Source: Peptococcaceae bacterium UBA7702
GTDB lineage: Bacteria > Bacillota > Dehalobacteriia > UBA7702
Assembly (NCBI GenBank): GCA_002482535.1
Contig: DLGE01000001.1
Coordinates: 655,513-719,512 of the forward strand
Length of the DNA: 64,000 nucleotides
Reading direction: 5' to 3'
Below, piece after piece: positions 24,922 to 34,451 of this stretch. How positions within the stretch are numbered: position 1 is the stretch's first letter; each line of letters begins with the position of its first letter. The position numbers and the translations under genes are program-made. The notes beneath the pieces were generated by a model that was not told where the DNA came from, did no database searches, and saw only the letters and a list, made by a program, of their open reading frames with translations.

Positions 24922-27900
24922 ATGCCCAGCAAAGTACAAGCCTTCGCGCAGATGGCCGATCATGCTGCGCAGCAGCTCACTGGAAGCCGCGAACGTTGGA
25001 CGGCGTTTCTGACTACCGCCGCGCGGCTCTACAAATACCCCTATCATGAGCAGCTCATGATTTACGCACAGAAGCCGGATGCGACGGCTTGTGCGGACTA
25101 CGACTTCTGGAATGAAAAAATGCGCCGGTATGTCCGGCGCGGTGCTAAGGGCATCGCGCTTATCGACATTTCCGGCGATAAACCACGACTTAGATATGTG
25201 TTCGATGTATCCGACACGGGCGGCGGGGAGAATTCCCGCCGCCCTTTACTTTGGGAACTGAACCCCGAACATGAGGATGTGGTATCGGCCATGCTTGAAC
25301 GGGAATATGAAGTTTCCGGCGTGCACGGCCTTGCTGAACAGATTCAGCAGATCGCCGCGCAGATGGCCGACGAATACTGGACGGACAACCAGCGGGACAT
25401 CCTCTATAACATTGACGGTAGTTTTTTAGAGGACTATGATGAATTTAACGCAGGCGTGGCGTTTCGGGAAGCTGCCACGGTAAGCATTTCCTACATGCTG
25501 ATGAAACGCTGCGGCATCGACCCCAATGAGTATTTCGAGCACGAGGATTTTCTGTCCGTATTCGATTTCAACACGCCTACCGCTGTGGCCGCCCTAGGGA
25601 CGGCGGTCAGCCAAATTTCCCAGCACGTACTGCGGCAAATTGAAATCACTGTTAAAAATCATGAGCGGGAGCATCTCGCGGAAAGGAGCGCCAGCAATGA
25701 GCGAACTGACTTACACCAAGAACGGGGATTATCTGATTCCCGATCTGATGATCACGGAGCCGACGGAGAGCATCGGCAAATATGGGAGGATGCGCAAATT
25801 ATATCTGAAGGAGCATCGCCCGGTGCAGTACAACAGCCTGATTCTGTCGGAGAAACTGTACCCGCATCTGCTGGAGATCGAGCGGACGGCGAACAGCCGG
25901 ATCGAGCGGATGATGCCGGAGCTGATGAGATCGGCGGGCGTGACGGAGAGCCTGAAAGCCTCCGACCCGATGCGCTGGGTGGGCCTAATGAACAATCTGA
26001 AAGCCCAGGCAGAGGAAACGATACTGGCGGAACTTATTTACAGCTAACCCTTTTCCCATCGGAACAGGAACAAATACGGCGGATTGACGAAGCGGAGAGC
26101 GTGAAGCCCTCCGCTTTTGCCGTCTCACAGGCAGATATTGACGCAGAGCTGCGGCGCGGCACAGGATACGCGGAGGGTAAGCTGCGCGTATACGCCCTGT
26201 ACCGGCACGGACCGGACAGCAAAACCGCCGTTACTTTTCTGAAAGACGAATACGGCTATTTCGGTCACAGCCATACCTTTCTGGACGGCTCACGAGGCTT
26301 TGTGAATTATTACGGCGCAAAAGGCATGGTGATCCAGCGGTACGACCCCAATCAGGAAACAACGCTCAAATGGAACGCCATCGACAAGCGGTTGCGCACG
26401 CTCATAGCGGAGGATCGTTACCTCACCGCCGAGGAAAAGGCACAATATGCGAAGCTGGAACGGGTCTATGCCGATCTGGATGGCGGCATCCCCATGCCAA
26501 GGGCGCGGTACGGATTTCCCGACCCGCCTGCCATTGCAGACCCGCCCATCCTGCCAGCGGAGAGCGAAAAGCCCTCCGCTTTTTCTATGCCGTCCGTATC
26601 AGGGCGGGAACAGCGCAACACAGCCCAGTTGGATATTGACGCGGCGCTCCGGGAGTGGAACGGGGATATTGGGAGCAAGCGCGCCGTTGTCCGGCATATG
26701 CGAGAACACGCCCGAGATAAGGATACCGCCGCGTTCCTACGGGCCGAGTATGGAGACGATCTTCCCGCCTTTCCCGTAACCGAGGGCAATACCTCCATGG
26801 ATTTGCCCTGGCCGAAGGCGCAGCGGCGCATTGCCCAACTTATCGCTGCCGACAGGTTTTATACTGAGGCCGAGTATGACAATCTTGAGGATGTTGACCC
26901 GGTGGCCATTCGGGAACGTCTGACGCAGTCCGGCATCGTGAACGGTGAGCTGGTTGACCCGGAAGCCCTTGACCGTGATCCTTTCATCCGGCAGGTGACC
27001 GCAGACGCAGAGCGCGTCAGTGAAACAGAACAGACAGCGCCGCCCGATCTGAGCAGCCAGCCGATAACCCGCACCGGTGATACCGTCACCATCGGCGGCG
27101 GCGACGACGCCCATGAAGTGGACGTGACCCTCTCCGATGAACAGTGGGCAGAGGTTCAAAGAGCAATCCCCGACAGCGCCACTTTTTCGCCGCCGTATCA
27201 GGTGGGCAATACGGTATATCTGGACGATACGCCCTTTGAAATCACGAATATCGGCAACTTTGACATTCAGCTCCGGGACCCGGCGCTTGCCTACCCCATA
27301 TTCCGTTCAGAAAACCGGGAGAACTTTGAACGCCTGCTGCGCCGGGATTCCCGAAACGGTTCCATTACGGAGTTTTTAGCCGCAGACCTGGAACGCATCG
27401 ACGCCGATCTGCGGGAGGCTCTGACCTCCGGCCTGCTGGAACAGAGGGATAAAGAGCATATCGCAGGGTATTTCCGTGAAAACGAGGGCAATACCCGCGT
27501 AGCCCAGCGCATTTCCGAAACCTATGCCGGAGTCTCCGAAACCGTAGAACTGACCACCGGTGAAACGGCGGACATTTTTGCCGACACCGTGGGCTTTGAA
27601 GTCAACATTCACGACAAATTTGAAAGCCGCCGCAGGGTTTCCTGGACAGATATTGCCCCCATTCTCCGTGCCCTGTACCAGCAGGAGCGGGACGGGTTTT
27701 TCCATGAACCAATCCTACGGGAATCTGCGAATCTGGAGGGCAAGCCGTCCTATGAAGCGGGCGATCACGCGGTTCTGGATTACGGCGGGCAGGAGTTATC
27801 CGGCACCGCAGACTATGTCGGAGAAAAGGACATGCGTATCGACACCGGCCCCTATTCGTGGAGCCATCAGACGGTCAGCAGGGATGCTTTTGAAAACGGC

Positions 27901-30900
27901 ATCCGGCAGGACGAACGCAACGCCGATTTATTTGCGCCGGAACAGCCCGCCGCCGAAAACTTCCGTATCACGGACGATAATCTGGGCGCTGGCGGCGCGA
28001 AAGCCAAGTTTCATGCCAACATCGAAGCCATCCGCACACTGGAAACCATAGAGGCCGAGGGCCGTTCGGCTTCGCCGGAGGAACAGGAAGTCCTCTCCCG
28101 GTATGTTGGCTGGGGCGGCCTTGCGGACGCGTTCGACGACAGCAAGGCCGCGTGGGCAAACGAATACAAAGAGCTGCAATCGCTCCTGTCCCCGGAGGAA
28201 TATGAATCCGCCCGGGCGTCCACCCTGAACGCCCACTACACCAGCCCCACGGTCATCCGTGCCATTTATGAGGCGATAGGCAGCATGGGCTTCCAGACCG
28301 GCAACATTCTGGAACCGGCCTGCGGCGTCGGTAACTTTTTTGGCTGCCTGCCGGAAGAAATGGCGGCGTCCCGGCTCTACGGCGTGGAGCTGGACGGCAT
28401 TACCGGAAGAATCGCAAAGCAGCTCTACCCGGACGCCGACATTACCGTAGCGGGCTTTGAAACCACCGACCGGCGGGACTTTTACGATATCGCCGTGGGC
28501 AACGTCCCGTTTGGGCAGTATCAGGTCAACGACCGGGCTTACAACAAGCTCGGCTTTTCCATTCACGATTACTTTTTTGCAAAAACCCTCGACCAGGTGC
28601 GGCCGGGCGGCGTCATCGCCTTTGTCACCAGCAGATATACAATGGATAAGCAATCGCCGGAGGTACGGCGCTACATCGCCCGGCACGCGGAGCTTTTGGG
28701 GGCCATTCGGCTCCCAAACAACGCGTTCAAAGCCAACGCCGGGACGGAAGTGGTGTCAGATATCCTCTTTCTGCAAAAGCGCGACCGGCCCATTGAAATT
28801 GAACCGGATTGGGTACATCTCGGCAGAAACGAAGATGGCTTTGCCATCAACAGCTATTTCATCGACCACCCGGAAATGGTACTGGGTACGCCCACCTCGG
28901 AGAGTACGCAGTACGGCAGGCAGGATTATACTGTTGCGCCCATTCCCGGCGCTGACCTTTCCGATCAGCTCCATGAAGCGGTTGCCCACATCTCCGGGCA
29001 GTACACCGAAGCCGAGCTGCCCGATTTAGGAGAGGGTGAAGCCATTGATACCTCCCTCCCGGCAGACCCGAATGTAAAAAACTACTCTTACACCGTGGTG
29101 GACGGCGAGGTGTACTACCGGGAAAATTCCCGCATGGTACAGCCCGACTTGAACGACACCGCGATTGAACGCATCCGGGGCATGGTGGAACTGCGGGACT
29201 GCGTGCATCAGCTCATCGACCTGCAAATGGATGAATTCACCCCGGACGCGGCCATCCGTGAAAAGCAGGCGGAGCTGAACCGACTGTATGACGCTTTCAC
29301 CGCCAAATATGACCGCATCAGCTACCGGGGCAACAAGCTTGCGTTTTCCGACGATTCCTCCTACTACCTCCTGTGTTCTCTGGAGGTGCTGGACGATGAT
29401 GGCAATTTTGAGCGCAAGGCCGATATGTTTACCAAACGCACCATCCGGCAGCAACGCAGCGTCACCTCCGTGGACACTGCCGTCGAAGCGCTGGCCGTGT
29501 CCATTGGGGAGCGCGCCAAGGTGGATTTGCCCTTCATGGCGCGGCTTTCCGGCCTGCGTGAAGATGAGGTCATTGCAGACCTCACCGGCGTGATCTTCAA
29601 AGACCCCGCCTATGGCGATGATCCCCTTAAAGGCTGGCAGACCGCCGACGAATACCTTTCCGGCAATGTCCGGCAAAAGCTCCGGGAAGCCCGTCGCGCG
29701 GCGGAACGCGATCCGGCGTTCCAGCTTAATGTGGAGGCGCTGGAAAAAGCGCAGCCCAAGGATTTAGACGCTTCGGAGATCGAGGTGCGGCTGGGCGCGA
29801 CGTGGATTGACAAGGCATACATCCAGCAGTTTATGGAGGAAACCTTCAATACGCCCCGTTACCTGCGCGGCACCATCGAGGTCAAATATGCCGCCTACAC
29901 CGCCGAATGGCAGATTACGAACAAGACCCGCGTACCCTACAGCGACGTGGCCGCCTACACCACTTACGGCACCGACCGGGCCAACGCTTACCGCATTCTG
30001 GAGGATTCCCTGAACCTCCGGGACATCCGCATCTACGATACGGTTGAGGACGCAGACGGCAAAGAGCGCCGCGTCCTCAACGCCAAGGAAACGACTCTGG
30101 CCTCCCAAAAACAGCAGGCCATCCGGGACGCTTTCCGCGACTGGATATGGCGTGACCCGGAGCGGCGGCAGACCCTTGTGAAGCAGTACAATGAGGAAAT
30201 GAACAGCACCCGTCCCCGAGAGTATGACGGGCGGCACATCACTTTCTCCGGCATGAACCCGGAAATCACATTAAGAGAGCATCAGCTAAACGCCATTGCC
30301 CACATTCTCTACGGCGGCAATACTCTTCTTGCCCATGAGGTGGGCGCGGGCAAGACCTTTGAAATGGTGGCGGCCTGCATGGAAGGCAAGCGCCTGGGCC
30401 TGTGTCAGAAAAGCATTTTTGTGGTGCCCAACCACTTGACTGAGCAGTGGGCGTCCGAGTTTCTGCGGTTGTATCCCGCCGCGAATCTGTTGGTCACGAC
30501 GAAAAAGGATTTTGAAACCTACAATCGCAAGAAGTTTTGCGCCCGTATCGCCACCGGCGATTATGATGCCGTCATCATCGGGCACAGCCAGTTTGAGCGT
30601 ATCCCCATCAGCCCGGAGCGGCAGGAACGGCTCTTGCAGGAACAGATATGGGAGATCACCGACGGCATTGCCGAGGTGGAAGAAAGCGGCGGTGAACGTT
30701 TCACCGTGAAGCAACTTGAGCGCACGAAAAAGGGGCTGGAAGCGCGGCTGGAAAAGCTGCAAGCCTCTGACCGCAAGGACGATGTGGTGACTTTTGAGCA
30801 GCTTGGCGTTGACCGTATGTTCGTTGACGAGAGCCACAATTACAAAAACCTGTTCCTGTACACCAAAATGCGCAATGTGGCCGGACTTGCCACCACCGAC

Positions 30901-32895
30901 GCACAGAAATCCTCAGATATGTTCGCCAAGTGCCGCTACATGGATGAGCTGACCGGCAACCGTGGTATTATTTTTGCCACCGGCACGCCCATCAGCAATT
31001 CCATGACCGAAATGTATACCATTCAGCGGTATTTACAATACGACCGGCTCAAAGAACTGGATATGACCCATTTCGACTGCTGGGCCAGCCGGTTCGGGGA
31101 AACCACCACCGCCATCGAGCTGGCCCCGGAGGGTACCGGCTACCGGGCACGCACCCGCTTCGCCAAGTTTTTCAATCTCCCGGAGCTGATGAATCTCTTT
31201 CGGGAGGTGGCGGACATCAAGACCGCCGATCAGCTCGACCTTCCTGTGCCGGAGGCGGTATTCCATAACGTGGCGGCCCATCCTACCGAGCATCAGAAGG
31301 AAATGGTGCAAGCATTATCCGAACGGGCGTCCCTCGTCCACTCCGGTACGGTAGACCCTTCCGTAGATAACATGCTGAAAATCACCTCGGACGGGCGCAA
31401 GCTCGGCCTTGACCAGCGCATCATCAACCCCATGCTTCCCGACGAACCACAGAGCAAGGTCAACCTGTGCGTGGACAATATTTTTGATATATGGGATAAA
31501 GGACAGCCTGAAAAGCTGACCCAGCTTGTGTTCTGCGATATTTCCACACCCAAGACAGGCACGGCAAACGCGCAGGCTATCGCTGCTAAGGCCGGGGACA
31601 AAACCATCAACGGCGTGGAACTGCACGCGCTGGAAAACATGAAGGAAGCGACGGACACGCCTGATGAAACGGCGTTTACCGTGTATGAGGACATCCGGCA
31701 GAAACTCCTTGCGCGGGGCGTTCCCGCCGAACAGGTTGAGTTTATTCACTCGGCTAACACGGATGTGCGTAAAAAAGAGCTGTTCGCCAAGGTGCGCTCT
31801 GGCCAAGTGCGCGTACTACTCGGCAGCACATTCAAGATGGGCGCGGGCACCAATGTACAGGATCGACTTGTGGCGCTCCACGATCTGGACTGCCCGTGGA
31901 GACCCGGTGATCTGGAGCAGCGCAAGGGGCGTATTGTCCGGCAGGGCAACGGGAATGAACAGGTGCATATTTACCGCTATGTGACAGAAGGAACCTTTGA
32001 CAGCTATCTGTACCAAACCGTAGAAACCAAGCAAAAATTCATTTCGCAGATCATGTCCAGCAAAAGTCCCGTGCGTTCCTGTGAGGACATCGACGAAACG
32101 GCGCTCTCCTATGCCGAGATCAAAGCCTTATGCGCCGGAAACCCGCTCATCAAGGAGCGGATGGATCTGGACATCGACGTATCTCGGCTCCGGCTGATGA
32201 AGGCCGACCACCAGAGCAAGCAGTTCCGTCTGGAGGATAACCTTCTGAAATACTTCCCGGAACAAATTGAGCAGAGCAAAGGCTTCATTCGGGGCTTTCA
32301 GGCGGATATGGTGACTTTGGCGGCACACCCACATCCGATGGATGGATTCTCCGGTATGGAGGTTCGCGGCGATCACCTTACTGACAAGGAAAATGCCGGT
32401 GCCGCGCTGCTGGATGCCTGCAAGGAGGTCAAGGGGCGCGATCCGGTGCCGGTCGGCAGCTATCGCGGCTTTGTCATGCAGGTATCCTTTGATGCTTTTG
32501 AAAAAGTCTACAATCTGACCCTTAAAGGGGAAATGTCCCACCGCGTGGAGCTAGGCAAGGATGCCCGCGGCAACCTGACTCGCATAGACAATGCCCTCGC
32601 GCAGATGCCAGAGCGTTTGAAAAGCGTCCAGTCCCAACTTGATAACCTGTATGCGCAGGTAGAGGCGGCAAAGCTGGAGGTCGGCAAGCCCTTTCCGCAG
32701 GAAGCGGAGCTTCAGGAAAAATCTGCGCGGCTTACGGAACTTACGGTACAGCTTAACATGGATCGACCCTCCCAGCAGGCCGAGCGCACCATTGCCAAAG
32801 CCGAACGTCCGTCCGTGCTGGATGCGTTGAAGCAATATGTACCGGAACGAACGGCTGAAAAGAAAGCAGGTTCCAAGGATCGTGAGGCCAGATAA
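24922..32895 (+). CDS. Giant ICE protein: ArdC-like N-terminus, N6 DNA methylase and SNF2-type helicase
   Basis: A 2657-residue protein. Domains seen in order: an ArdC-like region (about 1-130, YPYHEQLMIYAQKPDATACA), a low-complexity Asp/Glu/Arg-rich linker (about 255-375) that overlaps tnpV in another frame, LPD-like repeats (about 385-1000, with KPSAFAVSQADIDAELRRG-type starts), an N6-adenine methylase domain with motif I EPACGVGNF (about 1131-1139) and a NVPF motif in place of the usual NPPF/Y, and an SNF2 helicase with Walker A GAGKT (about 1809-1813), DESH (1969-1972), GTPISNSMTEMY and the helicase C motif QRKGRIVRQGN. ATG 24922 follows AGGAGG (24910-24915). Such proteins are ICE and phage hallmarks, with an unproven role in DNA protection or replication. 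Confidence 0.88.
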   Translation: MPSKVQAFAQMADHAAQQLTGSRERWTAFLTTAARLYKYPYHEQLMIYAQKPDATACADYDFWNEKMRRYVRRGAKGIALIDISGDKPRLRYVFDVSDTGGGENSRRPLLWELNPEHEDVVSAMLEREYEVSGVHGLAEQIQQIAAQMADEYWTDNQRDILYNIDGSFLEDYDEFNAGVAFREAATVSISYMLMKRCGIDPNEYFEHEDFLSVFDFNTPTAVAALGTAVSQISQHVLRQIEITVKNHEREHLAERSASNERTDLHQERGLSDSRSDDHGADGEHRQIWEDAQIISEGASPGAVQQPDSVGETVPASAGDRADGEQPDRADDAGADEIGGRDGEPESLRPDALGGPNEQSESPGRGNDTGGTYLQLTLFPSEQEQIRRIDEAESVKPSAFAVSQADIDAELRRGTGYAEGKLRVYALYRHGPDSKTAVTFLKDEYGYFGHSHTFLDGSRGFVNYYGAKGMVIQRYDPNQETTLKWNAIDKRLRTLIAEDRYLTAEEKAQYAKLERVYADLDGGIPMPRARYGFPDPPAIADPPILPAESEKPSAFSMPSVSGREQRNTAQLDIDAALREWNGDIGSKRAVVRHMREHARDKDTAAFLRAEYGDDLPAFPVTEGNTSMDLPWPKAQRRIAQLIAADRFYTEAEYDNLEDVDPVAIRERLTQSGIVNGELVDPEALDRDPFIRQVTADAERVSETEQTAPPDLSSQPITRTGDTVTIGGGDDAHEVDVTLSDEQWAEVQRAIPDSATFSPPYQVGNTVYLDDTPFEITNIGNFDIQLRDPALAYPIFRSENRENFERLLRRDSRNGSITEFLAADLERIDADLREALTSGLLEQRDKEHIAGYFRENEGNTRVAQRISETYAGVSETVELTTGETADIFADTVGFEVNIHDKFESRRRVSWTDIAPILRALYQQERDGFFHEPILRESANLEGKPSYEAGDHAVLDYGGQELSGTADYVGEKDMRIDTGPYSWSHQTVSRDAFENGIRQDERNADLFAPEQPAAENFRITDDNLGAGGAKAKFHANIEAIRTLETIEAEGRSASPEEQEVLSRYVGWGGLADAFDDSKAAWANEYKELQSLLSPEEYESARASTLNAHYTSPTVIRAIYEAIGSMGFQTGNILEPACGVGNFFGCLPEEMAASRLYGVELDGITGRIAKQLYPDADITVAGFETTDRRDFYDIAVGNVPFGQYQVNDRAYNKLGFSIHDYFFAKTLDQVRPGGVIAFVTSRYTMDKQSPEVRRYIARHAELLGAIRLPNNAFKANAGTEVVSDILFLQKRDRPIEIEPDWVHLGRNEDGFAINSYFIDHPEMVLGTPTSESTQYGRQDYTVAPIPGADLSDQLHEAVAHISGQYTEAELPDLGEGEAIDTSLPADPNVKNYSYTVVDGEVYYRENSRMVQPDLNDTAIERIRGMVELRDCVHQLIDLQMDEFTPDAAIREKQAELNRLYDAFTAKYDRISYRGNKLAFSDDSSYYLLCSLEVLDDDGNFERKADMFTKRTIRQQRSVTSVDTAVEALAVSIGERAKVDLPFMARLSGLREDEVIADLTGVIFKDPAYGDDPLKGWQTADEYLSGNVRQKLREARRAAERDPAFQLNVEALEKAQPKDLDASEIEVRLGATWIDKAYIQQFMEETFNTPRYLRGTIEVKYAAYTAEWQITNKTRVPYSDVAAYTTYGTDRANAYRILEDSLNLRDIRIYDTVEDADGKERRVLNAKETTLASQKQQAIRDAFRDWIWRDPERRQTLVKQYNEEMNSTRPREYDGRHITFSGMNPEITLREHQLNAIAHILYGGNTLLAHEVGAGKTFEMVAACMEGKRLGLCQKSIFVVPNHLTEQWASEFLRLYPAANLLVTTKKDFETYNRKKFCARIATGDYDAVIIGHSQFERIPISPERQERLLQEQIWEITDGIAEVEESGGERFTVKQLERTKKGLEARLEKLQASDRKDDVVTFEQLGVDRMFVDESHNYKNLFLYTKMRNVAGLATTDAQKSSDMFAKCRYMDELTGNRGIIFATGTPISNSMTEMYTIQRYLQYDRLKELDMTHFDCWASRFGETTTAIELAPEGTGYRARTRFAKFFNLPELMNLFREVADIKTADQLDLPVPEAVFHNVAAHPTEHQKEMVQALSERASLVHSGTVDPSVDNMLKITSDGRKLGLDQRIINPMLPDEPQSKVNLCVDNIFDIWDKGQPEKLTQLVFCDISTPKTGTANAQAIAAKAGDKTINGVELHALENMKEATDTPDETAFTVYEDIRQKLLARGVPAEQVEFIHSANTDVRKKELFAKVRSGQVRVLLGSTFKMGAGTNVQDRLVALHDLDCPWRPGDLEQRKGRIVRQGNGNEQVHIYRYVTEGTFDSYLYQTVETKQKFISQIMSSKSPVRSCEDIDETALSYAEIKALCAGNPLIKERMDLDIDVSRLRLMKADHQSKQFRLEDNLLKYFPEQIEQSKGFIRGFQADMVTLAAHPHPMDGFSGMEVRGDHLTDKENAGAALLDACKEVKGRDPVPVGSYRGFVMQVSFDAFEKVYNLTLKGEMSHRVELGKDARGNLTRIDNALAQMPERLKSVQSQLDNLYAQVEAAKLEVGKPFPQEAELQEKSARLTELTVQLNMDRPSQQAERTIAKAERPSVLDALKQYVPERTAEKKAGSKDREAR
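25697..26047 (+). CDS. tnpV: TnpV-like protein, overprinted inside the giant gene in another frame
   Basis: A 116-residue reading frame lying wholly inside the giant gene, in the +1 frame relative to it. It begins MSELTYTKNGDYLIPDLMIT and continues with IGKYGRMRKLYLKEHRPVQY and MRWVGLMNNLKAQAEETIL, which are the conserved blocks of TnpV, a small transposon-encoded protein. It has its own ribosome binding site, GAAAGGAG at 25681-25688, eight bases before ATG 25697, and a clean TAA at 26045-26047. In the other frame the same bases code for the low-complexity Asp/Glu/Arg linker. This points to real dual coding. The role of TnpV is not known to me. Confidence 0.8.
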   Translation: MSELTYTKNGDYLIPDLMITEPTESIGKYGRMRKLYLKEHRPVQYNSLILSEKLYPHLLEIERTANSRIERMMPELMRSAGVTESLKASDPMRWVGLMNNLKAQAEETILAELIYS

Positions 32896-32937
32896 AAAGG
32901 CGGCTCCGGCGAAGCCAGGTGCTTTACGCCGGAGCCG
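32895..32937 (-). terminator. Strong terminator for the minus-strand gene 32977-33183
   Basis: CGGCTCCGGCG (32901-32911) pairs perfectly with CGCCGGAGCCG (32927-32937), an 11-bp stem with a 15-base loop. Read on the minus strand the stem is followed by CCTTTTTA (32894-32900), the U-tract of an intrinsic terminator. On the plus strand there is no T-run, but the stem may still slow transcription from the giant gene. Confidence 0.7.
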
Positions 32938-32976
32938 TCATTCGGATGTTGTTTCTTCGGCTTTCGCCTTGCGTTT

Positions 32977-33183
32977 CTATTTTTGCACCGCTTTCTTCTG
33001 GCGCTTTTCATCTATCTCATGCAGCCATACGCTGACCGGTGCTTTCCACGGTTTGCTTTTATTCGGGATGTTTTTAATCAGGCTGCGCGGATTCAGGCCG
33101 AGGCGCTTAGCAAGCGCAATATCCTCATTATTCAGGTGGCATTTCTTTTGGGCGTCCTGCCACATCTGTTCACTGTATGCCAT
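32977..33183 (-). CDS. Small conserved ICE protein on the minus strand
   Basis: A 68-residue basic protein read right to left, starting MAYSEQMWQDAQKKCHLNNE and containing EDIALAKRLGLNPRSLIKNI and WKAPVSVWLHEIDEKRQ. This pattern (an HTH-like helix pair, then a Lys/Trp segment) recurs in small unnamed proteins of Clostridia mobile elements. The upstream sequence on its strand gives GGGGTGAAAAA just before ATG 33183, an acceptable ribosome binding site. It is convergent with the giant gene and has its own terminator at 32895-32937. The function is unknown, possibly DNA binding. Confidence 0.65.
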   Translation of the reverse strand: MAYSEQMWQDAQKKCHLNNEDIALAKRLGLNPRSLIKNIPNKSKPWKAPVSVWLHEIDEKRQKKAVQK

Positions 33184-33249
33184 TTTTTCACCCCGCTTTA
33201 CACGAAAGATTCTATCACAAATTATTTTATTCTGAAATCAGGAGGTCAT

Positions 33250-34005
33250 ATGAACACAATACCCGTATACAAATATCCCGTCGTCTATGCGCGGGAAAAC
33301 GATGAACTGGAGCAGTACCGCGCGTCCTACAAGGCGAACGTAGCCTGCAAGAACGCAATCGAAACGGCTATCCGGGACAATTACCGCGATAACTGTCTCG
33401 GAAAAGAAGCCGTAAAACAAGTTGCCGACCAGTTTGGTTATGAGCGGATGTTCTTTGTGCTGGCAAATACGGTACAGAGGAAGGATTTTGACGGACGCAT
33501 TTCCCATAACAACAAGGATTGGGCAAAAACCATTCATGTCTTTGAAGATAAGAATTATTTTGGAGAGGATCGGCGTTCATCATTTGAAGTGGATTCCGTC
33601 AATCCCGGCCTCACGGACATCTTTATCAACCAGGCGCGGCGTGAATATCTGCTGACACAGCCGCTTTCCAAGGAGGACATACAAAAAGAGGCGGGACAAA
33701 TACTCCGTCGTCTGCAAGCCGAGCGCGAACCCAACAGTCCCAGCGGGACGCATTTCATGGCGCAGATCTCGCCGGATTTCCTCATCCGGGCATCCACCAA
33801 AGACCACGACCGGCTGTTCGCCCTGTTGCCGTTCAAATCCCTCACCTTCTCCACGCTCAAGGATCAGAAAGGAATTTTCGCGTTTATTCAAAAGGATGAA
33901 AACCGTGATCAGCCGCTGCGCGTGCGAAAGCCCTCGGTCAAAAAACAGTTGCAAGCCAAGCCGACCGAACGCAAGTCTCCCCGCAAACCGGAAATGGAGC
34001 GGTGA
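33250..34005 (+). CDS. DUF3849-domain ICE protein
   Basis: A 251-residue soluble protein. The N-terminal two-thirds carry DUF3849 hallmarks: VYARENDELEQYRASYKANV, CKNAIETAIRDNYRDNCLG, RMFFVLANTVQRKDFDGRIS and NNKDWAKTIHVF. ATG 33250 follows CAGGAGGT (33239-33246), so the longer in-frame opening reaching back to 32983 is not used (it would also cross the minus-strand gene). The C-terminus is a basic Lys/Arg/Pro tail. It lies five bases before mobC, suggesting a linked role in transfer. The DUF's function is unknown. Confidence 0.8.
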   Translation: MNTIPVYKYPVVYARENDELEQYRASYKANVACKNAIETAIRDNYRDNCLGKEAVKQVADQFGYERMFFVLANTVQRKDFDGRISHNNKDWAKTIHVFEDKNYFGEDRRSSFEVDSVNPGLTDIFINQARREYLLTQPLSKEDIQKEAGQILRRLQAEREPNSPSGTHFMAQISPDFLIRASTKDHDRLFALLPFKSLTFSTLKDQKGIFAFIQKDENRDQPLRVRKPSVKKQLQAKPTERKSPRKPEMER

Positions 34006-34009
34006 CGCC

Positions 34010-34348
34010 ATGGCAAACCGGAAACGGAGCATTCAGCTACACTTCATGGTGTCGGAGCGTGAACGGGAGCTGATCAAGCAGAAAATGGCGCAGATGGGTA
34101 CCCGCAATATGGGGGCCTATCTGCGCAAAATGGCGGTTGACGGCTATGTGGTCAATCTGGATTTATCTGCCGTGGGGGAGCTTGTTTTCCTCCTGCGTCG
34201 GTGCAGCAACAACTTAAACCAGCTCACGCGCCGGACGCACGAAACTGGAAATGTCTATGAAGCCGATATAGAGGATTTGCGCCAGAATTACGACCGTTTA
34301 TGGGGCATGGCGGGCAAGATACTTACCGAGCTTTCCGATATTCGGTGA
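34010..34348 (+). CDS. mobC: MobC-like relaxosome accessory protein
   Basis: A 112-residue protein of the MobC/plasmid mobilisation type. It begins with a ribbon-helix-helix-like region (RKRSIQLHFMVSERERELIK, MGTRNMGAYLRKMAVDGYV), followed by the MobC signature LVFLLRRCSNNLNQLTRRTH and a helical end. MobC binds oriT next to the relaxase and helps nick it. The relaxase gene lies 1.6 kb downstream, with the CD1845-like, XRE and SLOG genes between. The start codon is ATG 34010, after GGAGCGGTGA. It directly follows the DUF3849 gene. Confidence 0.88.
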   Translation: MANRKRSIQLHFMVSERERELIKQKMAQMGTRNMGAYLRKMAVDGYVVNLDLSAVGELVFLLRRCSNNLNQLTRRTHETGNVYEADIEDLRQNYDRLWGMAGKILTELSDIR

Positions 34349-34349
34349 T

Positions 34350-34372
34350 GGAGCGTATGCTCCTGTGCGGGA
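34350..34372 (-). repeat. Hairpin repeat, copy 2 (inverted relative to 21816-21837)
   Basis: The plus-strand bases GGAGCGTATGCTCC (34350-34363), followed by TGTGCGGGA, are the reverse complement of the copy at 21816-21837 with a single one-base gap. It starts one base after the mobC stop, in the 103-base gap before the CD1845-like gene. Confidence 0.6.
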
Positions 34373-34451
34373 CGGCAAAATGGACTTCCGCGCCTTTGTG
34401 CGCTATGATTTTGCTGTAAACAAGAAAACCCCGTCTGCAAGGAGGTTCCTC

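Noticed and set aside
24922..32895. The idea that tnpV marks an insertion that splits the giant gene into two.
   Set aside because: The outer frame stays open without stop or frameshift across 25697-26047, and the domains on both sides are in the order expected for one protein.
32983..33249. An N-terminal extension of the DUF3849 gene reaching back to 32983.
   Set aside because: It overlaps the minus-strand gene and lacks a ribosome binding site, while AGGAGGT precedes ATG 33250 and the DUF3849 similarity begins there.
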